From contig JAIWNF010000039.1 in NCBI GenBank assembly GCA_025093555.1, positions 124,001 to 188,000 on the forward strand: a DNA stretch of 64,000 nucleotides, given 5' to 3'. A program made the position numbers and the translations under genes. The notes under the pieces were generated by a model. The model was not told where the DNA came from and ran no database searches. It was given only the letters and a program-made list of their open reading frames with translations. Shown in pieces: positions 12,301-23,655 of the stretch (positions within the stretch are counted from its first letter, which is position 1; every line of letters starts with the position of its first letter). Origin of the DNA: Circinella umbellata. Lineage: Eukaryota; Mucoromycota; Mucoromycetes; Mucorales; Lichtheimiaceae.

Positions 12301-13174
12301 CAACTGTTGTGAGGGGTGGTAAAGTTTGTGGTACGTGTAAACGCCGTTTCATCTCCTAAAACAATGTGATAAGATACCATAAAGCTATTGATGAGTGTTT
12401 ATCTTTTTTTTTGTATACGTAGGTTGACAAGTACTATGCCTGCATCTCTTTGCTCCCCCTCACCCCTCACCCCTCACCCTTTCTCCTTCCTCCCCCTCCC
12501 CCTCCCCCTTTTTTTTGTTTTTTATTCTTTAGATTTACATTTAATACAGTTCGTCGTAAAAACTTTGTTTTACGCATCACTTCATTTGTAAACCTAAATA
12601 CACCAATTTTTTTTAATAATGCAAAAAAGTTAAATTGAAAGTATGCATAAATTATTGCATATTTTTTTTTAAAAATTTACTCATTCTCAGCTCGAATATA
12701 ATTGACTAGTTCCTATACAGTTAAAGACAAAAAAAAATAACGAATAAATGCAAATTGAGAGAATATAAAGAAAGTGGAATGATTTCAATTATTGATATCA
12801 ATAATAATATTTTTTTTACCGGATGATCAAGATTTTCCATCCAAGAAAAGTAATCGACACGCTTCTTTCCATGGTGGCACTGAATATCGGCGATTGCTTT
12901 TGGTAAAGGGGGTTCTGGTGCTTTTCTATAAGTTGAGTTGTTTAATTATTTATTTTGATAATAATGGTGGCGCCCTGAGAATTTGATAAATATTATCTAT
13001 CTTATGCTTTTTTTTTACAACCTTCAAAAAAAAGAAAAAATTGAGTTACCTAGAAACAATACGTTTTAACGAAGACATGAATGATTCTTTAGCATAATGT
13101 CTAGCAACTACCCATTGTGTTTGCATGCTAACATGACGTAGAATCATTGGTCTTTGTATTCGAATCAGGCTCAT
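9361..13174 (-). CDS. Oligopeptidase B-type serine peptidase (family S9A), probable organelle presequence
   Basis: Sixteen exons join in frame to 754 residues: 13174-13050, 12925-12820, 12712-12681, 12593-12539, 12355-12215, 12121-11963, 11882-11790, 11695-11594, 11515-11366, 11258-11112, 11004-10876, 10800-10683, 10575-10350, 10227-10061, 9980-9957 (24 nt) and 9851-9361. The C-terminal alpha/beta hydrolase has RGGSELGREWYE, the nucleophile motif GTSAGG (Ser near 572), KDQRV (Asp near 677) and RGHFGG (His near 727), a complete triad. The propeller part has the expected VDYFSWMEN and RAENEF signatures. The family cleaves short peptides, typically after Arg/Lys. The N terminus (MSLIRIQRPMILRHVS) is basic and free of acidic residues, like a mitochondrial presequence. 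The last exon carries a Gln/Asn insertion not typical of the family. Confidence 0.9.
12453..12516 (+). repeat. C/T-rich tract inside an S9 peptidase intron
   Basis: An almost pure pyrimidine tract on the plus strand, with repeated CACCCCT and TCCCCC units. It lies in the intron between the 55-nt exon (12539-12593) and the 141-nt exon (12215-12355). In the transcript it reads as a purine run and so is not a splice polypyrimidine tract. Confidence 0.7.
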
Positions 13175-13542
13175 GATCACGATTAAAAATAAGTGTCTCT
13201 ATGTTGTTGTTTTTTGGTTTCAAAAGGAAACTGAGTTTTTAGACTTGAGACACAAAGAGGGGGGTGGGCGCGACCAGGTGGGTGGGCGCGCCTTAATAGA
13301 GGGATGAGAGAGGGGGGGTGGATGAGGATGGACCGGAGTTATTCATACTCTTTTTGATCAACATTATACATCAATGCAACTTTTAACTAACAGAAAAAAA
13401 AAATTGGGTCACATGTAGAGAATGAGGATAACCTTTTTATTTTTTAGTTTCTATTTTCTTCTTTTCTCTCTTATTCTCTCTTTTTGGTATTTCCTTTTAA
13501 CCACTTTTCAAAACTAATAAAAAAATAAAAGTAAAAATAAAG
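13175..13542. promoter_or_regulatory. Divergent upstream region, S9 peptidase / anchored protein
   Basis: The 368 bases between two divergent start codons contain a locally G-rich block (about 13256-13335) with two GGTGGGCGCG copies. This stands out in such AT-rich DNA and could be a regulatory site; no factor is assigned. Confidence 0.45.
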
Positions 13543-14636
13543 ATGCATCCTGTACTTATTGTACTTATTGTTGCTTCCGTACCATTAGGAGCTTGGGCTG
13601 CTTATGAAGGTGCTGAATATATTCGTGAATGGTGGTCCGAGCGTCAAGACCGTAAACAATATGAAGAGTTCGTTCGACAGCATTATAACAATAATGAGAA
13701 ACAGAGACCACTTTATAAAAGAAGATCATTTGATGAAGAAGATGATGATGATGAACCACTAGTAAAAAGTATAGTGGGAAGACGGTCTTTTAATGATGGT
13801 AATGAGCTACGACACAGATATCAACAGCAATATGACAAGGTATTTTAATAATGAACTGGATACTGATGATTATAAATAGCTGCTGCGGAAGTGTACTTAT
13901 ATTTGTTTTTCTTCGCTCCTCAAATGATTAGTTTCAGGACGATGATTATGAACTTTTTGAGATGAATCAAAGTATTCTTGCTCGACGACAACAATTAGCA
14001 AGAGAACAAGCCATGTTGGATCAACAAGAGATAGATTTACAACGTCGTCGTGAATCTATTCAAAGCAGAGGCAATAGTTTAATGGGTATGCCATCACCAT
14101 CCACTTCAACATTTTTCCAACCACCAATACAGCAACAGTATCAGCAACAACAACAACAACAACAACAACAACTCAGAAGTAGCATTTCCAGTCTTGAATC
14201 CGGCTACACTGCCCGTAATAATGACGACTGGCTTTTTACTCGGCCTCCACAATCGATTATAGATTCGCCATCAAGAGTGACGCCAAGAACAAAAGATTTA
14301 GGTCCAAAACTTGGAGTGATTGAAGCTGCTGAGTGGGATGCTATCCATCACCATAGCAATAGTGATAGTGACGAAGATGACCATCATAATAACAATAGTA
14401 ACAAAACAATGCAAATGCCAGAACCACAACAACAAAGTCAATACCAACATCAAGAACATTCTCGACAAGTATCTGAATCAGAAGGAAGTTGGACCGATTT
14501 GCATGTACGAATGCAAAGTCGCACTTCGGATGTAATGAGTTATAATTCTATGCGCACACCTTCCAGTCCCCCTCACTCGTATGGTGTACGTAGTATTTCT
14601 TCGGATGATAATGATACCGTAGCTACTAGATTTTAA
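13543..14636 (+). CDS. Signal-anchored, low-complexity protein of unknown function
   Basis: Two exons (13543-13839 and 13938-14636) give 331 residues. I do not recognise the family. Residues 1-20 are hydrophobic (MHPVLIVLIVASVPLGAWAA) and are followed by charged sequence, so a signal anchor is more likely than a cleaved signal. The next segment is rich in Arg, Asp and Glu and contains the RRSF motif twice, each followed by acidic residues. After the intron comes a likely coiled coil (SILARRQQLAREQAMLDQQE), then polyglutamine, then Ser/His/Asn/Asp-rich sequence. The reading frame, splice and start context support a real gene. Its stop is only 54 bases from the stop of CNS1 on the other strand, so the 3' UTRs probably overlap. 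Confidence 0.75.
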
Positions 14637-14690
14637 ATCATAATATAGCTATACTTATTACATTTTATTAAATATACAACTTTTTTATTT

Positions 14691-16042
14691 TTATTTTTTA
14701 TCTTCTTCTTGCTTCTTGTATTTTTTCAAGAATTCATCTTTAAATGATGATTTTTTAGGTAAAATAATAAAGTTAGGTACACCATTGGTGATTACATATT
14801 GATCTAATGACAAAACCTTCCCCAAAGGTAATTTTTTACCAATTTTGATAATACTAGGTCGTAACTTTTGGTTGTTTTCAAAATAAACTTCGACATTATC
14901 AGGTGTATATTCACCACGTACATCCCATGGTGCTTGTTGCTCAAACATCACTTCCAAATGATCCAAAAACGTATTGGTTTCATTAAATGATTGGATATAA
15001 TCACTCTCTTTGTATTCTGGATATAAAAAGAAGACCGGCCATGATAATGTATTGGTTTCTTGGTCAAGTTGAATATTGGCTTTTTCTCGTACTTCTGGCT
15101 CTGTTATTTCGAATTTGATATTACGATCCTAAGAAAAAAAAAGAACACATTTTTTTACCATATTAAAAAAATCGTCTCTCATTTTTTTTTTGCTGCAATC
15201 AATATCGTTTTTTTTTTATTAATTCCCAGGTTACCTTGAATGCTTGTTCTAATTTTTCTTTTTCTTCCTTCTCTTTTCGTTCCTTTTCTTCTTTCGCTTT
15301 TTGCTTTGCTTCTAATTGTTCTTTTCGTTTGATGATCTTTTGTTTGAAATCCTCAATGATATTATTATCTGGATCAATAATAAGTGCATGTTCACAACAA
15401 TCTTTTGCTTCATCTACTCGTTCCAAGACAAACAAGGCACGAGCGGATCGATAAAGTGCTTTAACATGTTTTGGGTTTAATTCCAAACATTTTGCACAAT
15501 CACGTAGTACACGACCATAATTTCCTGCATAGACATACGTAATACATCCCCCCCTTCCTTTGCATTAATTTCTTTGATATATTATCATCATTCCTTCTCC
15601 TTTTTAATTTTACGTTACCTAATTCCAAATTTACAGCAGCACGATTTGCATAACATGCTTCATTAATTTTATTATCACTACATTCCACATCAAGAGCTCG
15701 TGTATAATAATCAATCGCGTCTTTATATTTCAATTTGCCTTCTTTGAAACAGTCGTTTCCTTGGTTCTTGAAATTCTCGGCAATTTCTATTATATGATGA
15801 TATCACTCAAATTTTAGCCTATCTTGGTGCTCATGTGTTGTTCATTCAAGTTGTTTGGTCTAATATATACAAACATTACCTTCCGGTGGACCATCATAGA
15901 CCAAGGATTGTAATGCTGCAAGTGTTTCGTTTTCTTCTTCTGGAAGATGTTTCATGAAGAGTGGCACTTTGGCCATTTCTTCGTCCAGATTATCTGGATC
16001 CATATAAAATTGGGAACGTTGTGGTTGTGGTCCAGTTGTCAT
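14691..16042 (-). CDS. CNS1: Cns1/TTC4 family Hsp90-Hsp70 co-chaperone
   Basis: Four exons (16042-15880, 15786-15619, 15524-15235, 15128-14691) encode 352 residues. The N terminus has the Cns1/TTC4 pattern (PLFMKHLPEEEN). Three TPR units follow at about residues 75-190 (FKNQGNDCFKEGKLKYKDAI, ACYANRAAVNLELGNY, PKHVKALYRSARALF). A long charged helix rich in Lys/Glu leads to the C-terminal Cns1 wheel domain (SWPVFFLYPEYKESDYIQSF, DNVEVYFENN, YVITNGVPNFIILPK). In yeast the protein is essential, binds Hsp90 and Hsp70 through the TPRs and links the chaperone to translation elongation factor folding. Length matches the family. It is divergent from AIM25 with 223 bases between the start codons. Confidence 0.93.
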
Positions 16043-16265
16043 TTTAATATACTATTGTATTATTTGAATTGTGGTCAAGAAAAAGAAACGGGAAAAGAAG
16101 GCCCGAGTTTTTTTTTAACCTTTTTCCTTTTATCGGAAAATGAAAAGCCACACCCTAACGGAAAACTAATTATATTGCATAAGGTTTGATGGAAATAGAC
16201 ACGAATATTTACTTTTTTATTCGAGCACATTCCTTTTTTTTTTTAGTTTTCACTTTTGAACTAAA
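16043..16265. promoter_or_regulatory. Compact bidirectional promoter, CNS1 / AIM25
   Basis: Only 223 bases separate the divergent start codons. The interval must serve both genes, which suggests co-expression. T-rich runs are present; no factor site is claimed. Confidence 0.5.
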
Positions 16266-18179
16266 ATGTTACCAAGCCGTCGTTTAATACCGGCATTACG
16301 GTCAAAAACGATTTATGTTCGACCTACGACTTTTACGCGTACACAACCTATTACTGCACATTATTCATCCTTACGAAGACCTCCACGACAAGGAGGTAAA
16401 TGTTTTTATTTTTTAATTTTCAAACATCAATTGCATTACAAAACTATTATCTATGGTTTAAAAACTAGCTAATATCTAGTTATTAACACTCATTTGGCTT
16501 ATTTATTGTCTTTTAGGACCTCGTGGACGTATTTTGAACCATGTTGAAAACTATCGTCCCGTTACAGCTACACAACAACAAACACAACAACCCTATTTAG
16601 AGCAGCAGCAACAACAACAACAACAACAGGACCAACAACAACAGCAACAACAGCAACCAAACAATGTATTGATACAGCAAGATGAACATTTTTCATCAGA
16701 TCCTGCACATACACCAGTCCATATACCGCAAAAACCTGGAGCTATTATTACACCAGATTATCATGGTGCAGCCTTGTTATCTCAATCTGCACTTGTTGTC
16801 GGTAGAGAATTTGAAATGATGAATATATTCTTGGTATGATGAATTTAAATATATATAAGTATATTAAAGGTATCATGAGATAATTTTTGTCATAAGAAAA
16901 AAAAAAGGCTAACATTATAATATGGAAATCCTATTAGGGTTATGAACAAGCCAATAAATATAAAATTATGGATCCAAATGGAAATTATGTTGGATATATT
17001 GCTGAAGAAGAAGGATTTATGAAATCATTAAGTCGACAATTTCTACGAACTCATCGACCTATGAATGCAACTATTTTGGATGTAAATGGAAATGTTGTTT
17101 ATAAGGTATAAATTTTTTGGGGGATTGGGTTGGAATAGGCGGATTATTTTTTTGAGTGAAAAACTATTTTTTTTATGCGAGAAGTTTCTAGAACGTATAG
17201 GTTAATATATGCTAATTTATTATTAGATTGTTCGGCCATTTGCATTTATCAATAGTAGAATATATATTTACACCTCAGATGATCAACTTGTTGGTGAAGT
17301 ACAACAAAGATGGCATATGCTTCGACGCAAATATGATTTATTTGTTGGGTAATTTAGTAATTTATATTAGATAAAGTATATTTTTGATACTAAATCGGGC
17401 TATAATCACTAGAAACCAACAATTTGCAAACATTGATACACCATTTTTGGGCTGGGACTTTTATTTACAAAATGAATCAGGTGGAGCACTTGCAAATATT
17501 AACAGAAACTTTACTGGATTTGCACGAGAGGTAATATATATTAACACAGTAGTTTTTTTTTTTGCTCCTTGTCAACCATATTCATGACATGAAAACTAAC
17601 TAAAAAGAATGATTGAAAAAAAAAATTATAGTTATTCACTGACACAGGTCAATATGTCTTGAGAATGGATGCAGTAGAAGATACACCAAGAGGAATGACA
17701 CTTGATGAACGTGCTGTAACTTTGGCCTGTGCAGTGTCAATTGATTTTGATTACTTTTCACGTCATTCTTCACACGGGTAAAAACCTTTTTTTCTAATAT
17801 ATATATAAAAACTCTACTAGTGTAATTTGCCTCTGAGGTTTTTTTTTTCTAATAACTAATATTATATGTATATTTATATATATCTAATAGTGGAGGTGGA
17901 TTTATGCCATTACCATTCTTTGGCTTTGGTGGTAGTGGAGAAGGAGGTAATCAACCTCAACAAGATAATCCAACATCAGATCAACCAATGTCTCAAACAC
18001 CACAACCTCCACCACCTACAACTGGATATGGAGGACAAGATACACCACAAACACCACCTTCAAATACAAATGGTTGGGGTGATGATGGGTGGATGAGTGA
18101 TGAAGAAGCTGGTGTTAGTAGCCCAGGAGATGAAGATGTTGTTAGTCAAATTTGGGGATTCTTTAACGATGATGATTAG
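16266..18179 (+). CDS. AIM25: Aim25-like mitochondrial scramblase-family protein
   Basis: Seven exons (16266-16395, 16517-16833, 16938-17105, 17227-17348, 17413-17530, 17632-17777, 17891-18179) give 429 residues. The N terminus (MLPSRRLIPALRSKTIYVRP) is a good mitochondrial presequence. A long polyglutamine block follows. The scramblase-type 12-stranded core runs from about residue 115 to 330: LVVGREFEMMN, GYIAEEEGFMKSLSRQFLRT, PFAFINSRIYI, TPFLGWDFYL, ALACAVSIDFDYFSRHS (with TLACAVS seen). The C-terminal tail is Gly/Pro/Gln-rich and ends in acidic DEDVVSQIWGFFNDDD. Yeast Aim25 is a mitochondrial relative of animal phospholipid scramblases and affects mitochondrial inheritance and stress response; lipid scrambling by this protein is not shown. 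Confidence 0.92.
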
Positions 18180-19084
18180 GAAGAATATATATAAAAAAAG
18201 TTTATTTTATGTTTTGTATATTATGTACGACCCCTTTCTTATAATATAATAGATTTAAAAAAAAATTGATAAAAAAATCCTATATTCTAATTACTTACTC
18301 TTATCTTAATAACTTTAAGAATTATAAAAGTGATTCAGTTTTATTGTATTGTGTAAATATAAATTATTATTTTTCTACGTGTGTACCTAAGAACCAGTTT
18401 CTAATGAGCATGACAAAAATTAACAAGATATGAATAAAAACGTGGAATCCAATGTACTATGACTTTCAATATGTATGTGATTATACCACGCTTCACTATA
18501 GGACCAAAGTATTATTTAATTAGATCCAAACATTCTTACTCTACTCCTCATTCTATATAGCACTTCAAGTAGATTATAGTATAAATAGGGTGTATCGGGT
18601 TTTGATAAGTTAGCGGGGAGGTTTTTTGAGTAGCTTTGTAATCAAATATAGCTTGTACATATCAATACTCTACGTGTAGTTTCTCCAAGTAAACAGTTTT
18701 TGATAAATTAGCATAATTAACTAATAAAAAACGTGAATCATTTAGCTTATAACCTTCTATCTTCCTTCGAACACAGTTGTGTTCTTAAATCCATTTATTA
18801 TTCTTACCTCCACTTGATCAACAAAATGAAACCACTTTTAGTGTGATCAAATTGATAACTTATTTGTCTAACTTTGTTTCACCAGGTTTAAAATCGTGTA
18901 AACTTGTATACTATTCTACACATACCTTACATTCATTTTATGATAGAAACAGAGAGAAAAGGAAACAAAGATTAAGAAGAAAATAAAAATAAAAGCTTTA
19001 TCAGAGGATTAATCAACGGGTTAAGTAGAAGAATTATCCCGGAACCAAATGATTTACACTAACACATATTTCTTAAAAGTAGCC
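18180..19084. other. Intergenic, no gene seen
   Basis: AT-rich, with the AIM25 3' UTR at its start. No ORF of note and no repeat that I can match elsewhere in the window. Confidence 0.45.
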
Positions 19085-19264
19085 TACGTAGTACTTATAA
19101 AAAAATTAGCTGCGCATGCGTTTTTAAGCTTATTAAACTTTTGCATTATTCAACTTTTTCTTTCGCTTTCTTTTTCTTTTTGCTTTCTCTTTCTCGTTCT
19201 TTTCTTCGTTCTTTCGCTTTTTTTCGCTCTCCTTTCTTTTTCTTTTTCTGTTTTTTTAACACAA

Positions 19265-19297
<33 letters not shown>

Positions 19298-19740
19298 AAG
19301 AAGTAATACGTACTTGAGATATTTTTATTTTGTTACATATTCAATGCGAAATTTAAGTCAATACTAACTTTTTATTATTGATTACTATGCTTTCATTTTT
19401 TTTCTTGTGCATAATTGACAAGAATGAGCAAAAAACAACAGTAACAATAAGACGAAAAAAACAAAAAGCAAGACTCGAAAAGATTATAGTTGCACGAAAA
19501 GAAATAAGTCTGTTGAAAAAATTATCTAAGCTTGCAATCGGTGAGTCGAGCAAACAAAAAGAACAAGAGAATGTACAAATGGAAGAAGGGGGAGAAGGAG
19601 AGGAAAAAACGAAACAAAAACATTTTAATAGTAAAAATAACTTTAATTTGTGATTCATCTTACTTTGTTATACTAAAAAAAAGAACCTGCACTTACGTAA
19701 AGAAGTATGTACTCACTCGAGACCTTATTTTTGATGAGTC
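19085..19740 (+). repeat. Inverted element pair, left copy
   Basis: This copy matches the reverse complement of about 20075-20810 over its length. Anchor blocks are TAGTACTTATAA and AGCTGCGCATG near 19089-19118, AGCTTATTAAAC, CATTATTCAACTTTTTCTTTC (partly), ATGCTTTCA near 19387, TTGACAAGAATGA near 19415, and the GTACTCACTCGAGACC end near 19710. Where the right copy has a long GA tract, this one has a CA run (19262-19284). The arms are clearly homologous but well diverged. Confidence 0.8.
19424..19653 (+). pseudogene. Decayed copy of a short lysine-rich ORF
   Basis: The ATG at 19424 corresponds to the start of the intact frame on the right arm (20426). Here it reads MSKKQQ and stops. In a shifted frame the following sequence still reads a Lys/Arg/Glu-rich stretch up to 19653 (for example RRKKQKARLEK and KQKEQENVQ), comparable to the right-arm protein. 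I take it as the broken relative of that frame. Function is unknown. Confidence 0.35.
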
Positions 19741-20072
19741 AAATCATTAAGTTAATAACATAGTCCAAAACTTCAGGTTATTTCACTTGTAATTAATAAA
19801 GAGAATTTTAATCTACCGTTTGTTTATTCTCTTCACTTCTTTATTATCTCTGTTCATATTTAATTCATACCCTATTTAAAAGTTGGAGAAGGACGTGTAC
19901 GTATATTGTCATCATAAAGTTGCTCTTCCCGTCTTTCAATAACAAAGAGATCTAATGATTCATTTGCATACTAAAGAAGTTGAGTTCTTATGAAATAATT
20001 CGTGATTTTAAAAAAGAAGTTGTATTCAATAGCATATTATTGTTATTTGAATGCTTTTCTCTTTAACACGCT

Positions 20073-20426
20073 TCAATTCATTAAAAATAAGTTCTCAATT
20101 GAGTACTTCTTTTTCATAAAGAAATACACTTTTATAATAATAATACTACTAACAATGTGCTCTTGAATCACGTTACTTTGGTCATTATCATTTTTTATTT
20201 TTGAGTTACAGCAATTAGGTTCTTGTTCTTGTTCTTGTAATTGTAATTGTTTTCTTTGATTGTATGATAAGCAAGAGTACAAATGTTTTTTATTTTTTTT
20301 ATTTTTTATATATTTTTTTAATGATGGTTTGAAAGTTTTAAATATTTTGTTTTGTCTTCTTTTCATAATTTGGTAGAGCTTTCGTTCTCTTCGTTTTTCT
20401 TTTTTTGCTTTGTTTTCTTTAGTCAT
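20073..20426 (-). CDS. Small lysine-rich hypothetical protein within the right arm
   Basis: A 117-residue frame starts MTKENKAKKEKRRERK and continues through basic sequence (FKTFKPSLKKYIKNKK), a Gln/Glu stretch and a short hydrophobic segment (HIVSSIIIIKVYFF) before the stop. I do not recognise it. Support for coding is that the start and upstream sequence are conserved in the inverted left copy. Against it are the low-complexity composition and the broken frame in that copy. It may be an element-encoded peptide or chance. Confidence 0.3.
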   Translation of the reverse strand: MTKENKAKKEKRRERKLYQIMKRRQNKIFKTFKPSLKKYIKNKKNKKHLYSCLSYNQRKQLQLQEQEQEPNCCNSKIKNDNDQSNVIQEHIVSSIIIIKVYFFMKKKYSIENLFLMN

Positions 20427-20546
20427 TCTTGTTCAATTATAATAAAAGAAAGTGAAAGCATATTGTTACGATTAGTATTTGAGCTTTTTTTAATCTGAAA
20501 TGGGATACGTAGCAAAAAGAAAAACGCAAGTAACTACTGTGTGTGC

Positions 20547-20612
<66 letters not shown>

Positions 20613-20810
20613 GAGAGAGAGAGAGAGAAACAACGAGAAAAGAACAAAGAACAAAGAAAACAACGAGAAAGATAAAGCAACAAGAACAGAAAAAAAGGCA
20701 AGCAAAAAGAAAAGAAAGTGAAAGAAAAAGTTGAATAATGTAAAAGTCTGTTGAGACGTTTAATAAGCTCAAAAACTCATGCGCAGCTATTCTTTATAAG
20801 TACTACAGCA
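20075..20810 (-). repeat. Inverted element pair, right copy
   Basis: This is the mate of 19085-19740 in opposite orientation; about 335 bases separate the inner ends. The order of shared blocks is the same when read on the minus strand: TAGTACTTATAA, AGCTGCGCATGAG, a CTTTTTC-rich tract, a dinucleotide run, ATGCTTTCAC, TTGAACAAGAATGA, the short frame, then GTACTCAATTGAGAAC. Two separate insertions of one element in head-to-head-inverted order, or one large palindromic duplication, would both explain it. Confidence 0.8.
20548..20632 (+). repeat. (GA)n microsatellite
   Basis: A nearly pure GA run of about 85 bases, with one GTGA interruption, inside the right arm. It occupies the position of the CA run in the left arm, so it probably expanded after the copies separated. 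Confidence 0.95.
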
Positions 20811-23655
20811 GTAAATTATAGTTATGTTGGGTTTAATAACTATTTGTCTTGTAGTCATTGAGCTCCTTCTGTCAAAATATGTGGTTACTACTCTATTAAA
20901 TCAATGGTTCAACATATGCAACAAAGGGTTGATGATCTTGATTCTATTACCATCCTGTAATAACTTTCTTACGACTCACAGTCCTTTTGTCGATATTAAT
21001 CTCAATATACTTATGCTTATACAGTATACTACCATTAAAAAACCTATCATTGTTCTTATCATTATAAATGCGGAAACTAATGTAATGATGCCAACGTTCA
21101 ACAAAACAAAAAAAAAAAAAACGTTTCACTTTCCCGCGCCCAAATGTTGTTTATATGTCATCATTTACTTATATAATATTCTGTGTAACAATCGAGTGAT
21201 ATCATCACTCCTTCATCAATAGAAAGAATATACCTTCTTTAATTACTTGATACTATCATACTAATAAGAAATAAAAACAACATATGTCCAATTAAATTGA
21301 TTGCACCATCGATAATGTGTTTAACTATCACTTATTTATGTTTATACTTATAGAAATACGTGATAGCCTGATAACATTAACATGTCTATTATTTTTTTAT
21401 CTTAAATTGATAAATAAGTATTATAATATCAAACAGAAGAATAAAAGGAAAAGAAAAGATCAGAGTTTGACATTTAAACGGTATTTATCAATATTATAAT
21501 ATGTACGTAGTAGTGACAAAATATTTTTATAAATATTGACTGAGTGTTCACCCGAGGACCCCCTGATTATAGGATTCATTAATGAACCTGTTTATAGTGT
21601 AATTGCAAGCGTGGCGTTTAAAGATAAGCATTTATATAGTATTCACTTGACCATCCCCTTTACTAACTCTATTAAGTATATATATATATATATAGTTATT
21701 ATTAATATTTAAGATGATGACAAAACATCTGTTTTAAATTCAATGTTGAAAATCAAATTCGTAGAAAAAAAAGTATCAACTACAAGCATTATGGTAAAGT
21801 GTCCGCTGTTATAAAAAGTTTTCGAGATACATCCTATATTTAACTCTACTTTTGTATTATTATATTACAGAAAAAAACTTAGTTTGATAAGAATCACTTA
21901 AAAATCTGACAGGTTAAAGCTCGCCATGATATAACTCAAAATGTGGATAGTGAGGTAAGAAGACTATGATAAAATGGTTAATAATATTATTATTATTTAG
22001 AATTTTAGAAGATCTATGCTTATATATCTATACTATTAGAGAAAACAATATTGATTATAGAAAAGTTATTATATATCCTTGAGCATACCTGCTACCAGGC
22101 GCGAAGGGTCTTTTGGAATTCAAGGGGGGGATCCCTTTCAACGACTACCACTTAATGGTCCGAAGCAAGTTTTCTTTTAGAAATAAGTTACAAGGTATGA
22201 TTGTTTGGATCCTGCACATCCCGCTCAGGTCCTCAATTAATTAAACCAATCAGTATCTTTTTTTGAAAGTACTCATCCATCATAGGCAGTTGTGATTGGG
22301 TTGAATAATGAAGAAATGTTTTCAGCATCCATGGTTCTATCGAGCGATAGCAAATACGAGGATATTAACAAAAATAATTTTCCTACAGAAACTAATAATA
22401 TGCATTATGGCATAAGAAGATGATTAAGTCTGATTAAAATAATAAATAGAAACACGTTCTTTAATGATGTTATTTTACCTGTTTACAAAGATGATACTTA
22501 GTTGATATGTATGAATAATTAAATGTCAATAGAGCACAAGTATAATGATGCTATTATATTCTACGTAGCTAAAAAAAAAAGATCTTTGATCAACGATTTC
22601 AGATATATTATGAGTTAACCCCTTTATTGGTCTTCGATAACTCATACCCAAATAAAAATCAAAGGGCTTCGTAGTTTAAGAAAACCATACCATATATAAT
22701 TTGAGCTCTCTAATTATATGGCTTTATTTACACATATGCTTCCTCACTCACATTGAGCGTTTAAATCGAGTTGCTTCTTTTGAATTATTTTGTGATGCCC
22801 TACGTACAAGAATAATATCTAAAGAGAAAGAAAAGTAATCTATTCTTTAAGAAAAAGTGAACCAGTCCCACCACTCCAAGCCCTTTTTTCCCACACCTTT
22901 GCAGCGACATGTTATTTTTGTCTTTCTACTGTATAAATAAAGGATTCATCGAGAATGCTTTGCCGAGATATATTTCTCTAAATTTACTCTTGTTATTAGT
23001 ACGTAGAACGAGCAAAGAGGTAAATACAAAGTTATCCTTTACGTACATCATTATTGGTGCAACTATTTTAAAGCATGTAATACGTAATAACGAAGTAAGA
23101 TGCTTAATTTAAACTACTCTTTGTTAAAATAAATAATGAGCACATATCAGTAACAATGCGCATTACAGTTGTAATATTTTTAAGGGTCATAGTAGAAAGG
23201 TATCATTTTTGTGAACATACGTAATAAAATAAGACACTAAAATAGTATATCAATAGCAATTCAACAATAATAGTATAATAACGAAACAATGAGGTGTTCC
23301 ACGTATTCAAAAATGGAACATGCATAAAGAAAAATCATAATATTATAGACTAAACAGAAGACAATGAAGAATTATATATATATATATAGGTACCTATGAT
23401 ATTATTCATACAATAGTTTATTTATATGTACAAAGGATTCAATGCATTATATTCAAGAAAAAAAAAAGAAATATATATAAATGGGCATACGTGTCTTTTT
23501 ATTTAACTTCCTTTATTTTTTTTTTTGTATACTATATATATATCATAATACATACCAATCATAATAAAAATTCATTCACTAAAGAAAATTATATGTATAT
23601 ACTCTTTTTTCTGCTAATATAATCAATTTATCAAAACTATTAATCCTTCATAAGA
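20811..23655. other. Gene-poor region, nothing recognised
   Basis: About 2.8 kb of AT-rich DNA. Short ORFs such as 20824-21222 and 22909-23112 have no recognisable content. A less AT-rich patch at about 22095-22250 (GGCGCGAAGGG, a G run, GGATCC) stands out and may be an old insertion. Short TA runs occur at 21680-21692 and 23377-23389. Confidence 0.5.

Noticed and set aside
12388..12638. Pro-rich frames near 12.4-12.6 kb
   Set aside because: They are translations of a C/T-rich intron tract in the minus-strand peptidase gene.
20437..20772. Leu/Ser-rich and Arg/Glu-rich frames over the GA tract
   Set aside because: They are translations of a GA/CT microsatellite and adjoining purine runs, with no other content.
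22095..22250. Less AT-rich patch considered as a gene or RNA
   Set aside because: No open frame, cloverleaf or repeat partner in the window; noted only as a compositional oddity.
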